64,000 bases of DNA from Geodermatophilus obscurus. GTDB lineage: Bacteria; Actinomycetota; Actinomycetes; Mycobacteriales; Geodermatophilaceae. A program made the translations under genes and the position numbers. The notes below the pieces were generated by a model that saw only the letters and a list, made by a program, of their open reading frames with translations, had not been told where the DNA came from and searched no databases. The stretch's first letter is position 1. Every line of letters starts with the position of its first letter. Location of the stretch: positions 62,001 to 126,000 of the forward strand of contig NZ_FOWE01000005.1 in assembly GCF_900115395.1 (NCBI RefSeq), in the 5' to 3' direction. Below are positions 33,151-42,403 of this stretch, in pieces.

Positions 33151-34740
33151 ATGAACAGAAGCACCCTCTCGTCGCGCCGGACCACGCGACCGCTGCGCGC
33201 CCGCCTCGGTGCGGTGACCCTCGCGCTGGCGACCGCCACCACGCTGGCCGCCTGCGGCGGCAACGGCGGCGGTGGCGGCGCCGGCTCCGCGAGCGCCGAG
33301 GGCACGCTGACCTTCGCCTACGACGCGGACGCGGCCCCGACCGGCTACGACCCGCTGCTGTACTCGCAGGGCCAGTTCACCTTCTTCTCCGCGCTCTACG
33401 ACGCGCTCTTCGTGACCCAGGCCGACGGCACCGTCGCGCCCAGCCTGGTCACCGAGTTCGCCAACGACGCGGAGAACACCCAGACCACGCTGACCCTGCG
33501 CGAGGGCGTCACCTTCACCGACGGCTCGCCGCTGGACGCCGAGCTGGTCAAGGCCAACCTCGACCGCCGCAGCGACCCCGACCTCGAGGCCTACGGCGCC
33601 CTGGCGCCGGGCGGGGCCAGCGAGATCACCGACGTCACGGTGCAGGACCCGCAGACCGTGGTCATCACCTGGGCCCAGCCGCAGGCGCGGCCCGACAGCA
33701 ACCTGGTCGACACCGCCGGCGTCATCGTCGGCCCGGCCGGCATCGCCGACCCGACGTCGCTGGAGACCACGCCGGACGGCTCGGGCGCCTACACGCTCAA
33801 CACCGACGAGACGACGCGGGCGAGCACCTACACGCTCGACAAGAACGACGAGGCGTGGGCCGCCGACGAGTGGACCTACGACACGATCGTCTTCGACGTC
33901 ATCACCGACCCGCAGGCGCTGGCCAACGCGGTCGTGTCCGGCCAGGCCGACGTCGCGACCGTGCTCGACCCGACGACGATCGACCTGGTCGAGGAGCGGC
34001 AGAGCACGGTGAGCGTCGGCGGCACCATCGTCGGCTTCCCCGTGACCGACAAGACCGGCGCGACCAACCCCGCCTTCGCCAGCGAGCAGGCCCGGCTGGC
34101 GATGATCTACGCCACCGACCGCGAGTCGCTCGTCGCCGACCTGCACGACGGGTCGCGCCCGACCTCGCAGCTGTTCCCCGAGAGCGCCCCCGGCTTCGAC
34201 CCGGCGCTGGACGAGGAGTTCGGGTACGACCCCGACCGCGCCCGCGAGCTGCTCGCGGAGGCCGGGTTCCCGGACGGCTTCGACGTGAACTACACGGTGC
34301 TCGGCCAGCCGGAGGAGGACGCCGTCGCCATCCAGAGCCAGTGGGCCGAGGTGGGCATCCGGCTGAACTTCGTCAACGCGACGTCGACCGACCAGGTGTT
34401 CGCCGCGGTGCGGACCGACCCGGTCATCTTCGGCCCCTTCACCGTCGGTGCGAACCCGGCGGGCTTCGTCGCCGGTGTGCTCTACGGCGGCTTCATGAAC
34501 ATGCAGGGCGCGGAGGAGCCGGAGATTGAGGGGTCGCTCGGCGCTGCCCTCGGTGCCACCGGTGACGCCCAGGAGCAGGCGCTGACCGACCTCAACCGGG
34601 CCATCACGGCCAACGGCTGGTTCGTCCCGGTGTACGAGGACTTCGTCTACGCCGGCTACAACGCCGAGTCGGTCGCCGAGCCGTCCTTCGCCGGGACCAA
34701 CGCCTACCTGGTCCTGTCGCAGATCCAGCCGGCCAGCTGA
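33151..34740 (+). CDS. Family 5 solute-binding lipoprotein (peptide/glycoside ABC transporter)
   Basis: 529 residues. The twin-Arg-containing signal peptide ends in the lipobox TLAAC (Cys35), followed by a Gly-rich linker. The mature part matches SBP_bac_5: GTLTFAYDADAAPTGYDPLLYSQ, the TLREGVTFTDGSPLDAELVKANLDR signature, GSGAYTLN and the RLAMIYATDRESLV region. Such proteins bind peptides, but many actinobacterial members bind oligosaccharides or glycosides. It heads an operon with two GH78 rhamnosidases, so a rhamnosylated ligand is likely. The ATG at 33151 with AGGA 4 nt upstream is preferred over an earlier in-frame ATG. Confidence 0.9.
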   Translation: MNRSTLSSRRTTRPLRARLGAVTLALATATTLAACGGNGGGGGAGSASAEGTLTFAYDADAAPTGYDPLLYSQGQFTFFSALYDALFVTQADGTVAPSLVTEFANDAENTQTTLTLREGVTFTDGSPLDAELVKANLDRRSDPDLEAYGALAPGGASEITDVTVQDPQTVVITWAQPQARPDSNLVDTAGVIVGPAGIADPTSLETTPDGSGAYTLNTDETTRASTYTLDKNDEAWAADEWTYDTIVFDVITDPQALANAVVSGQADVATVLDPTTIDLVEERQSTVSVGGTIVGFPVTDKTGATNPAFASEQARLAMIYATDRESLVADLHDGSRPTSQLFPESAPGFDPALDEEFGYDPDRARELLAEAGFPDGFDVNYTVLGQPEEDAVAIQSQWAEVGIRLNFVNATSTDQVFAAVRTDPVIFGPFTVGANPAGFVAGVLYGGFMNMQGAEEPEIEGSLGAALGATGDAQEQALTDLNRAITANGWFVPVYEDFVYAGYNAESVAEPSFAGTNAYLVLSQIQPAS

Positions 34741-34747
34741 GGCCGCC

Positions 34748-34783
34748 GGCCGGTGGCCGCGGACCCCTCTGCGGCCACCGGCC
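34748..34783 (+). terminator. Hairpin after the binding-protein gene
   Basis: GGCCGGTGGCCGC (34748-34760) and its exact complement (34771-34783) form a 13-bp stem with a 10-nt loop and no T-tract. As with the hairpin at 14533, it directly follows a solute-binding-protein gene, suggesting partial termination or mRNA protection. Confidence 0.65.
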
Positions 34784-34829
34784 ACCTCCTCGCCCTCCTG
34801 ACACGGCACCCACGGACAAGGGACCCGAG

Positions 34830-35771
34830 ATGCTCGCCTACGTCGCCAAGCGACTGGCCCTGGCGGTCGGCACCGTGCTCTCAGCGGTCGTGATCGTCTT
34901 CCTGCTGGTGCACGCCAGCGACACCACCCCCGGCGCCGTGCGCGCCGGCGCGGGCGCCACCGCCGAGCAGGTCGCCGCGGAGAACGAGGCCCTCGGCTGG
35001 AACCGTCCGCTCTGGGTGCAGTTCACCGACTACGTGGGGCAGCTCGTGCAGGGCGACCTCGGGACCTCGCTCGTCGACGGTCGCGACATCGCCGCCGACA
35101 TGGCCGACCGGCTGCCGGTGACCGCCTCGATCGCCCTGTTCGCCACGCTGCTCTCGGGCCTGGTCGGGGTCTTCCTCGGCGTCACCGCTGCCGTCCGCGG
35201 CGGCCGCCTGGGCCGGCTGATCACCACCGGCAGCGGTGTCGCCCTGTCCCTGCCGGCCTTCTGGGTGGGGATCCTCTTCGTCTACCTGCTCTCGCTGCAG
35301 CTGGGGTGGTTCCCCGCCACCGGCTACACGGAGTTCTCCTCCGACCCGCTCGGGTGGGCCACGAGCATCGCGATCCCGGTGCTCACCCTGGCCGTCGGCG
35401 GTGCCGCGATCATCGCCCGCACCGCCGCGGCCGGCATGCGCGAGGCCCTCACCCAGGAGCACATCCGCACCCTCCGGGCCATGGGGACGCCCCGGTGGCG
35501 GATCCGGTACGTGCACGCGCTGCGCTACGCCAGCGTGCCGGTGGTCTCCACGCTCGGCATCCAGTTCATCGCGCTGTTCGGCGGCTCGGTGATCATCGAG
35601 AACCTCTTCGCGCTGCCCGGCCTCGGCCAGGCCAGCCAGGTCGCCGCGTCCTCGAGCGACTTCCCGGCGCTGGTCGGCGTCGTCGTCGTGGCCACGGTGG
35701 TCGTCGTCGTCACCAACCTGCTGCTCGACCTCGTCGTCGCGGCCCTGGACCCCAAGGTGCGGACCCCATGA
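34830..35771 (+). CDS. ABC transporter permease, DppB/OppB type
   Basis: 313 residues, six predicted transmembrane segments starting MLAYVAKRLALAVGTVLSAVVIVFLLVH. It has the peptide-transporter loop (RVAG-like EQVAAENEALGWNRPLWVQFTDYVGQLVQGDLGTSL) and the EAA-type motif TLRAMGTPRWRIRYVHALRYA. The GLGQ motif near the C-terminus (FALPGLGQASQVA) is typical of DppB/OppB. It pairs with the permease half of the next gene, which it overlaps by 4 nt (ATGA). Confidence 0.9.
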   Translation: MLAYVAKRLALAVGTVLSAVVIVFLLVHASDTTPGAVRAGAGATAEQVAAENEALGWNRPLWVQFTDYVGQLVQGDLGTSLVDGRDIAADMADRLPVTASIALFATLLSGLVGVFLGVTAAVRGGRLGRLITTGSGVALSLPAFWVGILFVYLLSLQLGWFPATGYTEFSSDPLGWATSIAIPVLTLAVGGAAIIARTAAAGMREALTQEHIRTLRAMGTPRWRIRYVHALRYASVPVVSTLGIQFIALFGGSVIIENLFALPGLGQASQVAASSSDFPALVGVVVVATVVVVVTNLLLDLVVAALDPKVRTP

Positions 35772-37786
35772 GCGTGCTGCCCCTCGACGCGGCCGACGAG
35801 GTCGCCACCGAGCCCGTCCCGCCGGCCCGGCGCCGTCGCGGCCTGCCCGGCTTCCTCCGCCGTCCCGGCGGGGTCTTCGGCGCCGCCTGGCTGACGTTCG
35901 TCATCGTGGCGTCGCTCACCGCGTCGCTGTGGCGGCCGTTCGAGCCCGGCCAGCAGGACACCGCCAACCGGCTCGCGCTGCCCTCGGCCGAGCACTGGCT
36001 GGGCACCGACCCGCTGGGCCGTGACCTGCTCTCGCGCATCTTCAGCGCCGGGTCGCTGCCGCTGCTGTCCTCGGCCCTCATGCTCGTCGTCGCCTTCGGC
36101 ATCGGCCTGCCGCTCGCGCTGATCGCCGCCGAGCGCGGCCGCCGGGTCGAGCGGGTCATCAGCCGGGTCACCGAGGTCTTCCTCGCGCTGCCGGCGACCA
36201 TCCTGCTGCTGGCGCTCATCGGCGTGATCGGCAACCGGCTCTACCCGGTGATGGCGGTCCTCGGTGTGCTCATCTCCGCCGCGGTCTACCGCGTGCTGCT
36301 CGGGGTGGCGCAGTCGGTGCGGCAGCGGCTCTACGTCGACGCCGCCCGGGTCAACGGCCTGGGCTCGCTGCGGGTGAACCTCGTCCACGTGCTGCCCTCG
36401 ATGGCCACCGTGGTGGCGGTGCAGGCCGCGCAGCTGTTCGGCATCGGCCTGCTGATCGTCGCGGGCCTGGCCTTCCTCGGGTTCGGGCCCGGCGAGCCGG
36501 AGCCCAGCTGGGGCTTCATGATCCAGGACGCGTCGGGCTACATCTACACGTCACCGTGGCTGATGGTCCCCACGGGCCTGGTGCTCGCGCTGACGGTCGT
36601 GGCGGCCAACGAGCTCGCCGACGCCCTGGCGGGCAAGGCCGCCGCCGCTCGCGGGACCGGCCGTCGCCGTCGCCCCCTGCGCCGGGCCGTCGCGGCCGCC
36701 GCCGTGCCGGCCGGCGCCCCGGCCGACCCGGCCGCCGTCCTCGAGGTCCGGGACCTCACCGTCTCCGTCGACGACGGCCCGGACCTGGTCACCGGCGTCT
36801 CGTTCTCGCTGCGGAAGGGCGAGGTCCTCGGCCTGGTCGGCGAGTCCGGCTGCGGCAAGACGATGACCGCCCGCTCGCTGATGGGGCTGCTGCCCGACGG
36901 CGTCTCGGTCACCGGCGGCTCGATCCGCTGGCGGGGCCGCGAGCTGGCCGGCCTGTCCGAGGCCGAGATCGACCGGGTCCGCGGCCGGGAGATCGCGATG
37001 ATCTCCCAGGAGCCGATGGTGGCCCTCGACCCGATGTTCTCGATCGCCACCCAGCTGGTCGGCCCGATCCGCCGCTTCCGCGGGGTGGGGCGCTCGGAGG
37101 CGAAGCGGATCGCCGCCGAGCTGCTGCGCAACGTCGGCATCGTCGACGCGCAGCGGGTCCTGAAGAGCTACCCGCACCAGCTGTCCGGCGGCATGGCGCA
37201 GCGGGTCTGCATCGCCCTGGCGCTGACCGGTGAGCCGGAGCTGCTGGTCGCCGACGAGCCGACCACCGCGCTCGACGTCACGGTGCAGGCGGAGATCCTG
37301 TCACTGCTGCGCGCGCTGGTCCGCGACACCGGCCTGTCCGTCGTCATCGTCAGCCACGACCTCGGCGTGGTCGCCGACATCTGCGACTCGGTGGCGGTCA
37401 TGTACGCCGGCGAGGTCGTCGAGGCCGGCACCGCCGCCGCCGTGCTGGACGAACCCGCGCACCCGTACACGATGGCGCTGCTCGGGGCGAACCCGCACGT
37501 GCCCGAGGGCGAGCCGGTGCCCGAGCGGCTGGCCTCGATCGCGGGCACCGTCCCCCCGCCCGGCTCCTGGCCGACCGGCTGCCGGTTCGCCACCCGCTGC
37601 CGGTTCGTGCAGGAGAAGTGCACGGTGCCGTTCCCGGTGCTGCCCGCCCACGGGGAGGGGTCGGTCCTCTGCACCCGGGTCGACGAGCTCTCCCGCGAGC
37701 ACGCCGTGTGGGAGCCCGAGCACGCCGGCGACGAGATCGCGTCGCCGCTCGCACCGCCCGCCCCCGTCGCTGGAGTGTCCTCATGA
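35768..37786 (+). CDS. Fused ABC permease (DppC-like) and ATP-binding protein (DppD-like)
   Basis: A 672-residue fusion. Residues 1 to about 295 are a DppC-type permease with [14 protein letters not shown], the coupling region and [20 protein letters not shown] ~30-residue Arg/Ala-rich linker joins it to an ABC domain: Walker [11 protein letters not shown]-loop [12 protein letters not shown], signature LSGGMAQRV, Walker [14 protein letters not shown], and a C-terminal oligopeptide-family Cys-containing segment ([14 protein letters not shown]). Separate genes are the norm. The junction reads through with no stop and no internal ribosome binding site that I can see. ATGA overlaps at both ends. 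Confidence 0.9.
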   Translation: MSVLPLDAADEVATEPVPPARRRRGLPGFLRRPGGVFGAAWLTFVIVASLTASLWRPFEPGQQDTANRLALPSAEHWLGTDPLGRDLLSRIFSAGSLPLLSSALMLVVAFGIGLPLALIAAERGRRVERVISRVTEVFLALPATILLLALIGVIGNRLYPVMAVLGVLISAAVYRVLLGVAQSVRQRLYVDAARVNGLGSLRVNLVHVLPSMATVVAVQAAQLFGIGLLIVAGLAFLGFGPGEPEPSWGFMIQDASGYIYTSPWLMVPTGLVLALTVVAANELADALAGKAAAARGTGRRRRPLRRAVAAAAVPAGAPADPAAVLEVRDLTVSVDDGPDLVTGVSFSLRKGEVLGLVGESGCGKTMTARSLMGLLPDGVSVTGGSIRWRGRELAGLSEAEIDRVRGREIAMISQEPMVALDPMFSIATQLVGPIRRFRGVGRSEAKRIAAELLRNVGIVDAQRVLKSYPHQLSGGMAQRVCIALALTGEPELLVADEPTTALDVTVQAEILSLLRALVRDTGLSVVIVSHDLGVVADICDSVAVMYAGEVVEAGTAAAVLDEPAHPYTMALLGANPHVPEGEPVPERLASIAGTVPPPGSWPTGCRFATRCRFVQEKCTVPFPVLPAHGEGSVLCTRVDELSREHAVWEPEHAGDEIASPLAPPAPVAGVSS

Positions 37787-38805
37787 CCACCGCCCCCGCC
37801 GGTGCCACGGCCCTCTCCGCCACCGTCCGCGTCCCCGCGCTGGAGATCCGCGACCTCGTCGTCCGCTACGGCTCGGGACGCAAGGCACGGCAGGCGCCGC
37901 CGGCCATCGACCGGGTCAGCTTCGACATCGCCCCCGGCGAGACCGTCGGCCTGGTCGGGGAGTCCGGCTCCGGCAAGTCGACGATCGGCAAGGCGGTGCT
38001 TGGGCTGCAGCCGCCGACGTCCGGGACCGTGAAGCTGCACGGGCAGGACATCACCGCGATGTCGCTCAAGCAGCGCAGCCGTCTGGTCGCCGACCTGCGG
38101 GTGGTGTTCCAGGACCCGTACTCCTCGCTCAACCCGGCGCGCACCATCGGCCAGACGCTGGTCGAGCCGCTGCGGCTGATGGGGGTCAAGGGCCCGGAGG
38201 CGCTGCAGAAGGCGCGCGCCGGCCTGGAGTCGGTCGGGCTCCCCGCCGACGCGGTGGACCGCTACCCGTCGCAGTTCTCCGGCGGTCAGCGCCAGCGCAT
38301 CGCGATCGCCCGGGCGCTGGTGTGCGACCCCAAGGTCGTCGTCCTCGACGAGCCGGTCAGCGCGCTGGACCTGTCCACCCAGGCGCAGGTGCTCAACCTG
38401 CTCGCCGACCTGCGCGACCAGCGTGGGCTGGCGTTCCTGTTCATCGCGCACGACCTCGGCGTCGTCCGCTTCCTCTCGCAGCGCACGGTGGTGCTCTACC
38501 GCGGGCAGGTCATGGAGACCGGGCCGGTGGAGGCGGTCAGCCGGGCGCCCCGGCACCCGTACACCGTGGCGCTCACCGCCGCCGCGCCCGTACCGCGCCC
38601 GGCCGAGCAGGCCGCCCGCCGCGCGGCCCGCGAGGCCGCCGGGTTCGGCACCGCGGGGGCCGCCGCGCCGTCGGCCACCGGCTGCCCGTTCGTGCCGCGC
38701 TGCCCGCTGGCCACCGACGTGTGCGTCACCGAGCGGCCGCCGCTGCGGCTCGTCGAGGGTACCGAGGCCGCCTGCCACCACGCCGAGCGCGTCCCGGCCT
38801 TGTGA
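37783..38805 (+). CDS. ABC transporter ATP-binding protein, DppF/OppF type
   Basis: 340 residues. Walker A is [10 protein letters not shown]-loop [19 protein letters not shown], signature [15 protein letters not shown], Walker [19 protein letters not shown]-terminal [14 protein letters not shown] segment is typical of the oligopeptide subfamily. It forms a heterodimer with the ATPase half of the preceding fusion protein to energise glycoside import. ATGA overlap upstream, GTGA overlap with the first GH78 gene, so importer and rhamnosidase are translationally coupled. Confidence 0.92.
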   Translation: MTTAPAGATALSATVRVPALEIRDLVVRYGSGRKARQAPPAIDRVSFDIAPGETVGLVGESGSGKSTIGKAVLGLQPPTSGTVKLHGQDITAMSLKQRSRLVADLRVVFQDPYSSLNPARTIGQTLVEPLRLMGVKGPEALQKARAGLESVGLPADAVDRYPSQFSGGQRQRIAIARALVCDPKVVVLDEPVSALDLSTQAQVLNLLADLRDQRGLAFLFIAHDLGVVRFLSQRTVVLYRGQVMETGPVEAVSRAPRHPYTVALTAAAPVPRPAEQAARRAAREAAGFGTAGAAAPSATGCPFVPRCPLATDVCVTERPPLRLVEGTEAACHHAERVPAL

Positions 38806-41477
38806 CGGCCGCGGCACACGACGGGTCGGGGGCGCCGCACCCGCTCCGCGTCGAGCACCTCGACGAGCCGCTCGGCATCCGGACGACGGCGCCGCGGCTG
38901 TCCTGGCAGCTGCCCGACGGCGCCCGCGAGCAGGTCGCGTACCGCCTGACCTCCGACGACGGGTGGGACACCGGCTGGGTGGATGACTGCGGGCACCTGT
39001 TCGTGCCCTACGCCGGCCCGGCGCCCGGGTCGTCGCAGCGGGTGCACTGGCGCGTGCAGGTCCGCACCGACCTCGGCGAGAGCCCGGTGTCCGAGCCCGC
39101 CTGGTTCGAGACCGGCCTGCTGTCGGCCGGGGACTGGCAGGCCTCCTGGATCGAGCCCGGCCGGATGCCGGGCGGCCCGGCGGGGGAGCGGCCGGCGGCC
39201 CTGCTGCGGGGGGAGTTCGACGTCGACCGGCCGGTGGTCGCGGCGCGGCTGCACGCCACGGCCCAGGGGCTCTACGAGGCGTTCCTCAACGGGCAGCGGG
39301 CCGGCGACGCCGAGCTCACGCCCGGCTGGACGCAGTACGACGCCCGGCTGCAGGTGCAGACGCTGGACGTCACCGACGCCGTCCGGCCGGGCCGCAACGC
39401 GCTCGCCGTCGTCCTCGCCGACGGGTGGTTCCGCGGGCAGATCGGGATCACCCGCGCCGCCGACCAGTGGGGCGACCGCACCGCCGTCCTCGCGCAGCTG
39501 CACCTGACCCACGACGACGGCACGGTCACCGTCGTTGGCACCGGGCCGGACTGGCGCAGCGCGCCCGGCCACGTGGTCGCCGCCGACCTGATCGCCGGGG
39601 AGCGCTGGGACCTGCGCCGGCTGCCCCGCGGCTGGGACGCGCCCGGCTCCGACGACTCCGGCTGGGACGCCGTCCAGGTGGTCGAGCACGGCCTCGGCGG
39701 GCTGGTCGACTCGCCGGCGCCGCCGGTGCGCCGCGTGGCGGAGCTGGTCCCGGTGTCGGTGACCCGGCTCGACGCCGACCGGCAGGTGGTCGACCTCGGG
39801 CAGGACGTCAACGGGTGGGTGCGGCTGACCGACCTCGGCCCCGCCGGGACGACCGTGACCCTCACCCACGGCGAGTGGCTCGGCCCCGACGGCGACGTCA
39901 CCACCGACCACCTCTGCCCGGCGGTGCCCTTCCTGCCGTACCCGCTGCCGGCCGGCCAGGTCGACACCGTCGTGAGCGCGGGCGTCCCCGGCGACGCCTT
40001 CGAGCCGCGGCGCACCACCCACGGCTTCCGCTACGTGCGGGTGGAGGGCCACCCCGCCGACCTCACCCCCGACGACGTCCGCGGCGTCGTCGTGCACACC
40101 GACATGCGGCGCACCGGCTGGTTCTCCTGCAGCGACGAGCGCGTGACCCGCCTGCACGAGGCGGCGGTGTGGAGCCTGCGCGGCAACGCCTGCGACGTCC
40201 CCACCGACTGCCCGCACCGGGAGCGCGTCGGCTGGACCGGCGACTGGCAGCTGTTCGTGCCGACCGCCGCCTTCCTGTACGACGTCGCCGGCTTCTCCAC
40301 CAAGTGGCTGCGCGACGTCGCCGCCGACCAGTGGCCCGACGGCACGGTCGCCAACGTCAGCCCGATGCCGCGCTCGGAGGGCAGGGACAGCCCGGTGTCC
40401 TTCCTCAACGGCTCGGCCGGCTGGGGCGACGCGGCCGTGATCGTGCCGTGGGAGCTCTACCGCGCCTACGGCGACACGGCGGTCCTCGCCGAGCTGTGGC
40501 CGACGATCGTCCGCTGGCTGGACCGGGCCGAGCGGACGGCCCGCGAGCAGCGCCACCCGGCGCGGGCCGCGCGCCGACCCGGGCCCGCGCCGCACGAGCA
40601 GTGGCTGTGGGACACCGGCTTCCACTGGGGCGAGTGGCTCGTGCCGGGGGAGGAGGTCGGTGACTTCGGTGCCTTCGTGGCGTCCGACGAGGGGCACGTC
40701 GCGACGGCGTACCTCGCGCACAGCGCGGGGCTCGCGAGCCGGGTCGCCGCCGTGCTGGGCCGGGACGACGACGCCGCGCGGTACCTGGAGCTCGCCGACC
40801 GGGCGCGCGCCGCCTGGCGGGCCGAGTACCTCGACGACGACGGCCGCCTGGTGCCCGACACCCAGGCCGACCACGTGCGCGCCCTGGCCTTCGACCTGGT
40901 CCTCGACGGGCAGCGCCCCGCCGTCGCCGAGCGGCTGGTCGAGCTGCTCCGCAAGGCCGGCACCCACCTGGGCACCGGCTTCCTCGCCACGCCGTACCTG
41001 CTGCCGGTGCTCGCCGACGCCGGGCACCTCGACGTGGCGTACGAGCTGCTGCTGCAGGACACCGAGCCGTCCTGGCTGACGATGGTCGACCGCGGCGCCA
41101 CCACGGTGTGGGAGCGCTGGAACGGGGTGGACGCCGACGGGGTGCCGCACGAGTCGCTCAACCACTACTCGAAGGGTGCCGTCGTCTCCTTCCTGCACCG
41201 GTACGTCGCCGGCATCGAGGCGGTCGAGCCCGCGTACCGCCGCTTCCGCGTCCGGCCGCGTCCCGGCGGCGGGCTGTCCTCCGCCGAGGCCGCGCACGAG
41301 TCGCCGTACGGCCGCATCGAGTCGGCCTGGCGGCTCGACGGCGACACGTTCCGCCTGCACGTCGTCGTCCCCGCCGGGACGCAGGCCGAGGTCGTCCTGC
41401 CCGACGGCACCACCACGACCGCCGGCCCCGGCCGGCACGAGTTCACGAGCACCGACCCGACGGAGAGCACCCGATGA
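38802..41477 (+). CDS. GH78 alpha-L-rhamnosidase (first copy)
   Basis: 891 residues with the GH78 layout: N-terminal beta-sandwich starting [24 protein letters not shown], a carbohydrate-binding-like domain ([33 protein letters not shown]), an (alpha/alpha)6 catalytic barrel and a C-terminal beta domain. The catalytic motif [15 protein letters not shown] places Asp469 and Glu474 at the active site. It is one residue shorter than the DCPQRDERLGWTGD form of the second copy. [12 protein letters not shown] is another family marker. No signal peptide: it removes L-rhamnose from imported glycosides. Confidence 0.93.
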   Translation: MTAAAHDGSGAPHPLRVEHLDEPLGIRTTAPRLSWQLPDGAREQVAYRLTSDDGWDTGWVDDCGHLFVPYAGPAPGSSQRVHWRVQVRTDLGESPVSEPAWFETGLLSAGDWQASWIEPGRMPGGPAGERPAALLRGEFDVDRPVVAARLHATAQGLYEAFLNGQRAGDAELTPGWTQYDARLQVQTLDVTDAVRPGRNALAVVLADGWFRGQIGITRAADQWGDRTAVLAQLHLTHDDGTVTVVGTGPDWRSAPGHVVAADLIAGERWDLRRLPRGWDAPGSDDSGWDAVQVVEHGLGGLVDSPAPPVRRVAELVPVSVTRLDADRQVVDLGQDVNGWVRLTDLGPAGTTVTLTHGEWLGPDGDVTTDHLCPAVPFLPYPLPAGQVDTVVSAGVPGDAFEPRRTTHGFRYVRVEGHPADLTPDDVRGVVVHTDMRRTGWFSCSDERVTRLHEAAVWSLRGNACDVPTDCPHRERVGWTGDWQLFVPTAAFLYDVAGFSTKWLRDVAADQWPDGTVANVSPMPRSEGRDSPVSFLNGSAGWGDAAVIVPWELYRAYGDTAVLAELWPTIVRWLDRAERTAREQRHPARAARRPGPAPHEQWLWDTGFHWGEWLVPGEEVGDFGAFVASDEGHVATAYLAHSAGLASRVAAVLGRDDDAARYLELADRARAAWRAEYLDDDGRLVPDTQADHVRALAFDLVLDGQRPAVAERLVELLRKAGTHLGTGFLATPYLLPVLADAGHLDVAYELLLQDTEPSWLTMVDRGATTVWERWNGVDADGVPHESLNHYSKGAVVSFLHRYVAGIEAVEPAYRRFRVRPRPGGGLSSAEAAHESPYGRIESAWRLDGDTFRLHVVVPAGTQAEVVLPDGTTTTAGPGRHEFTSTDPTESTR

Positions 41478-42403
41478 CCGCCACCGCCCCTCCCGACGAG
41501 TGGGCCGGGCCCGCCCGGTTCCTGCCGCCGCCGCCGGCCACCCGGCGCGACGACGGCGCCCGCCACTTCTCCGGCGTCACCTACGCCGTGGCCTTCGGGT
41601 ACCGGCCGCTGCAGCTGGACGTGTGGGTCCCCGACACCCCGGCACCCCCGCCGCTGGTCGTGTGGGTCCACGGCGGCGCCTGGATGATCGGCGACCGCCG
41701 CGAGCTGCCCGAGACCCTGCGTCCCGGCCAGGTCTTCGACGCGCTGCTGGCCGCCGGGCTCGCCGTCGCCACGATCGACTACCGGTTCGCGCTGGAGGCG
41801 CCCTTCCCGGCGCAGCTGCACGACGCCAAGGCCGCGGTCCGCTACCTGCGCTCCTTCGCCGGCGAGCTCGGCGTGGACACCACCCGCATCGGCGTGATGG
41901 GGGAGTCGGCCGGGGGGCACTTCGCCGCGCTGGTCGGCCTGACCGGGCACCGCGCCGACCTGGAGGGCACGGTCGGCGTCGTCGGCCCGTCGAGCGCGGT
42001 CGACGTCGTCGTCGACTGGTACGGCGTCTCCGACCTCGACACCATGCCGCGCCAGGCGCCGCCGCCGGAGATCGCCGACCGGCTGCCCGAGGAGCTGCGC
42101 GTCCCGCCGGAGGAGCACCTGGTCGCCGGCCTGACCGACGCCACGCGGGCGGACGCCAGCCCGGTCACCCACGTCACCGCCGGCGCCCCGCCGTTCCTCC
42201 TCGTGCACGGCACGGCCGACTGGCTGGTGCCCTTCGCGCAGAGCGAGCAGCTGGCCGCGGCACTGCGGGAGGCCGGTGTGCCCGTCGAGTTCGAGGCCGT
42301 GGACGGCGCCGGGCACATCTGGCAGGGCTCCGACGACGTCGACGGGATCGTCGACCGCTCGGTCCGCCACCTCGCCGACGCGCTGATCGGAGCACGGGCG
42401 TGA
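41474..42403 (+). CDS. Alpha/beta hydrolase, BD-FAE-like esterase
   Basis: 309 residues. Oxyanion motif VWVHGGAW, nucleophile elbow GESAGGHFAALVGL, Asp/His region LLVHGTADWLVPFAQSEQL...GAGHIW. It closely resembles the esterase encoded at 26691-27611 (shared AQLHDAKAAVRYLR-type and SPVTHV segments). Sandwiched between two GH78 genes with 4-nt overlaps on both sides, it probably removes acetyl, feruloyl or similar acyl groups from imported rhamnosides before hydrolysis. No secretion signal. Confidence 0.87.
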   Translation: MTATAPPDEWAGPARFLPPPPATRRDDGARHFSGVTYAVAFGYRPLQLDVWVPDTPAPPPLVVWVHGGAWMIGDRRELPETLRPGQVFDALLAAGLAVATIDYRFALEAPFPAQLHDAKAAVRYLRSFAGELGVDTTRIGVMGESAGGHFAALVGLTGHRADLEGTVGVVGPSSAVDVVVDWYGVSDLDTMPRQAPPPEIADRLPEELRVPPEEHLVAGLTDATRADASPVTHVTAGAPPFLLVHGTADWLVPFAQSEQLAAALREAGVPVEFEAVDGAGHIWQGSDDVDGIVDRSVRHLADALIGARA

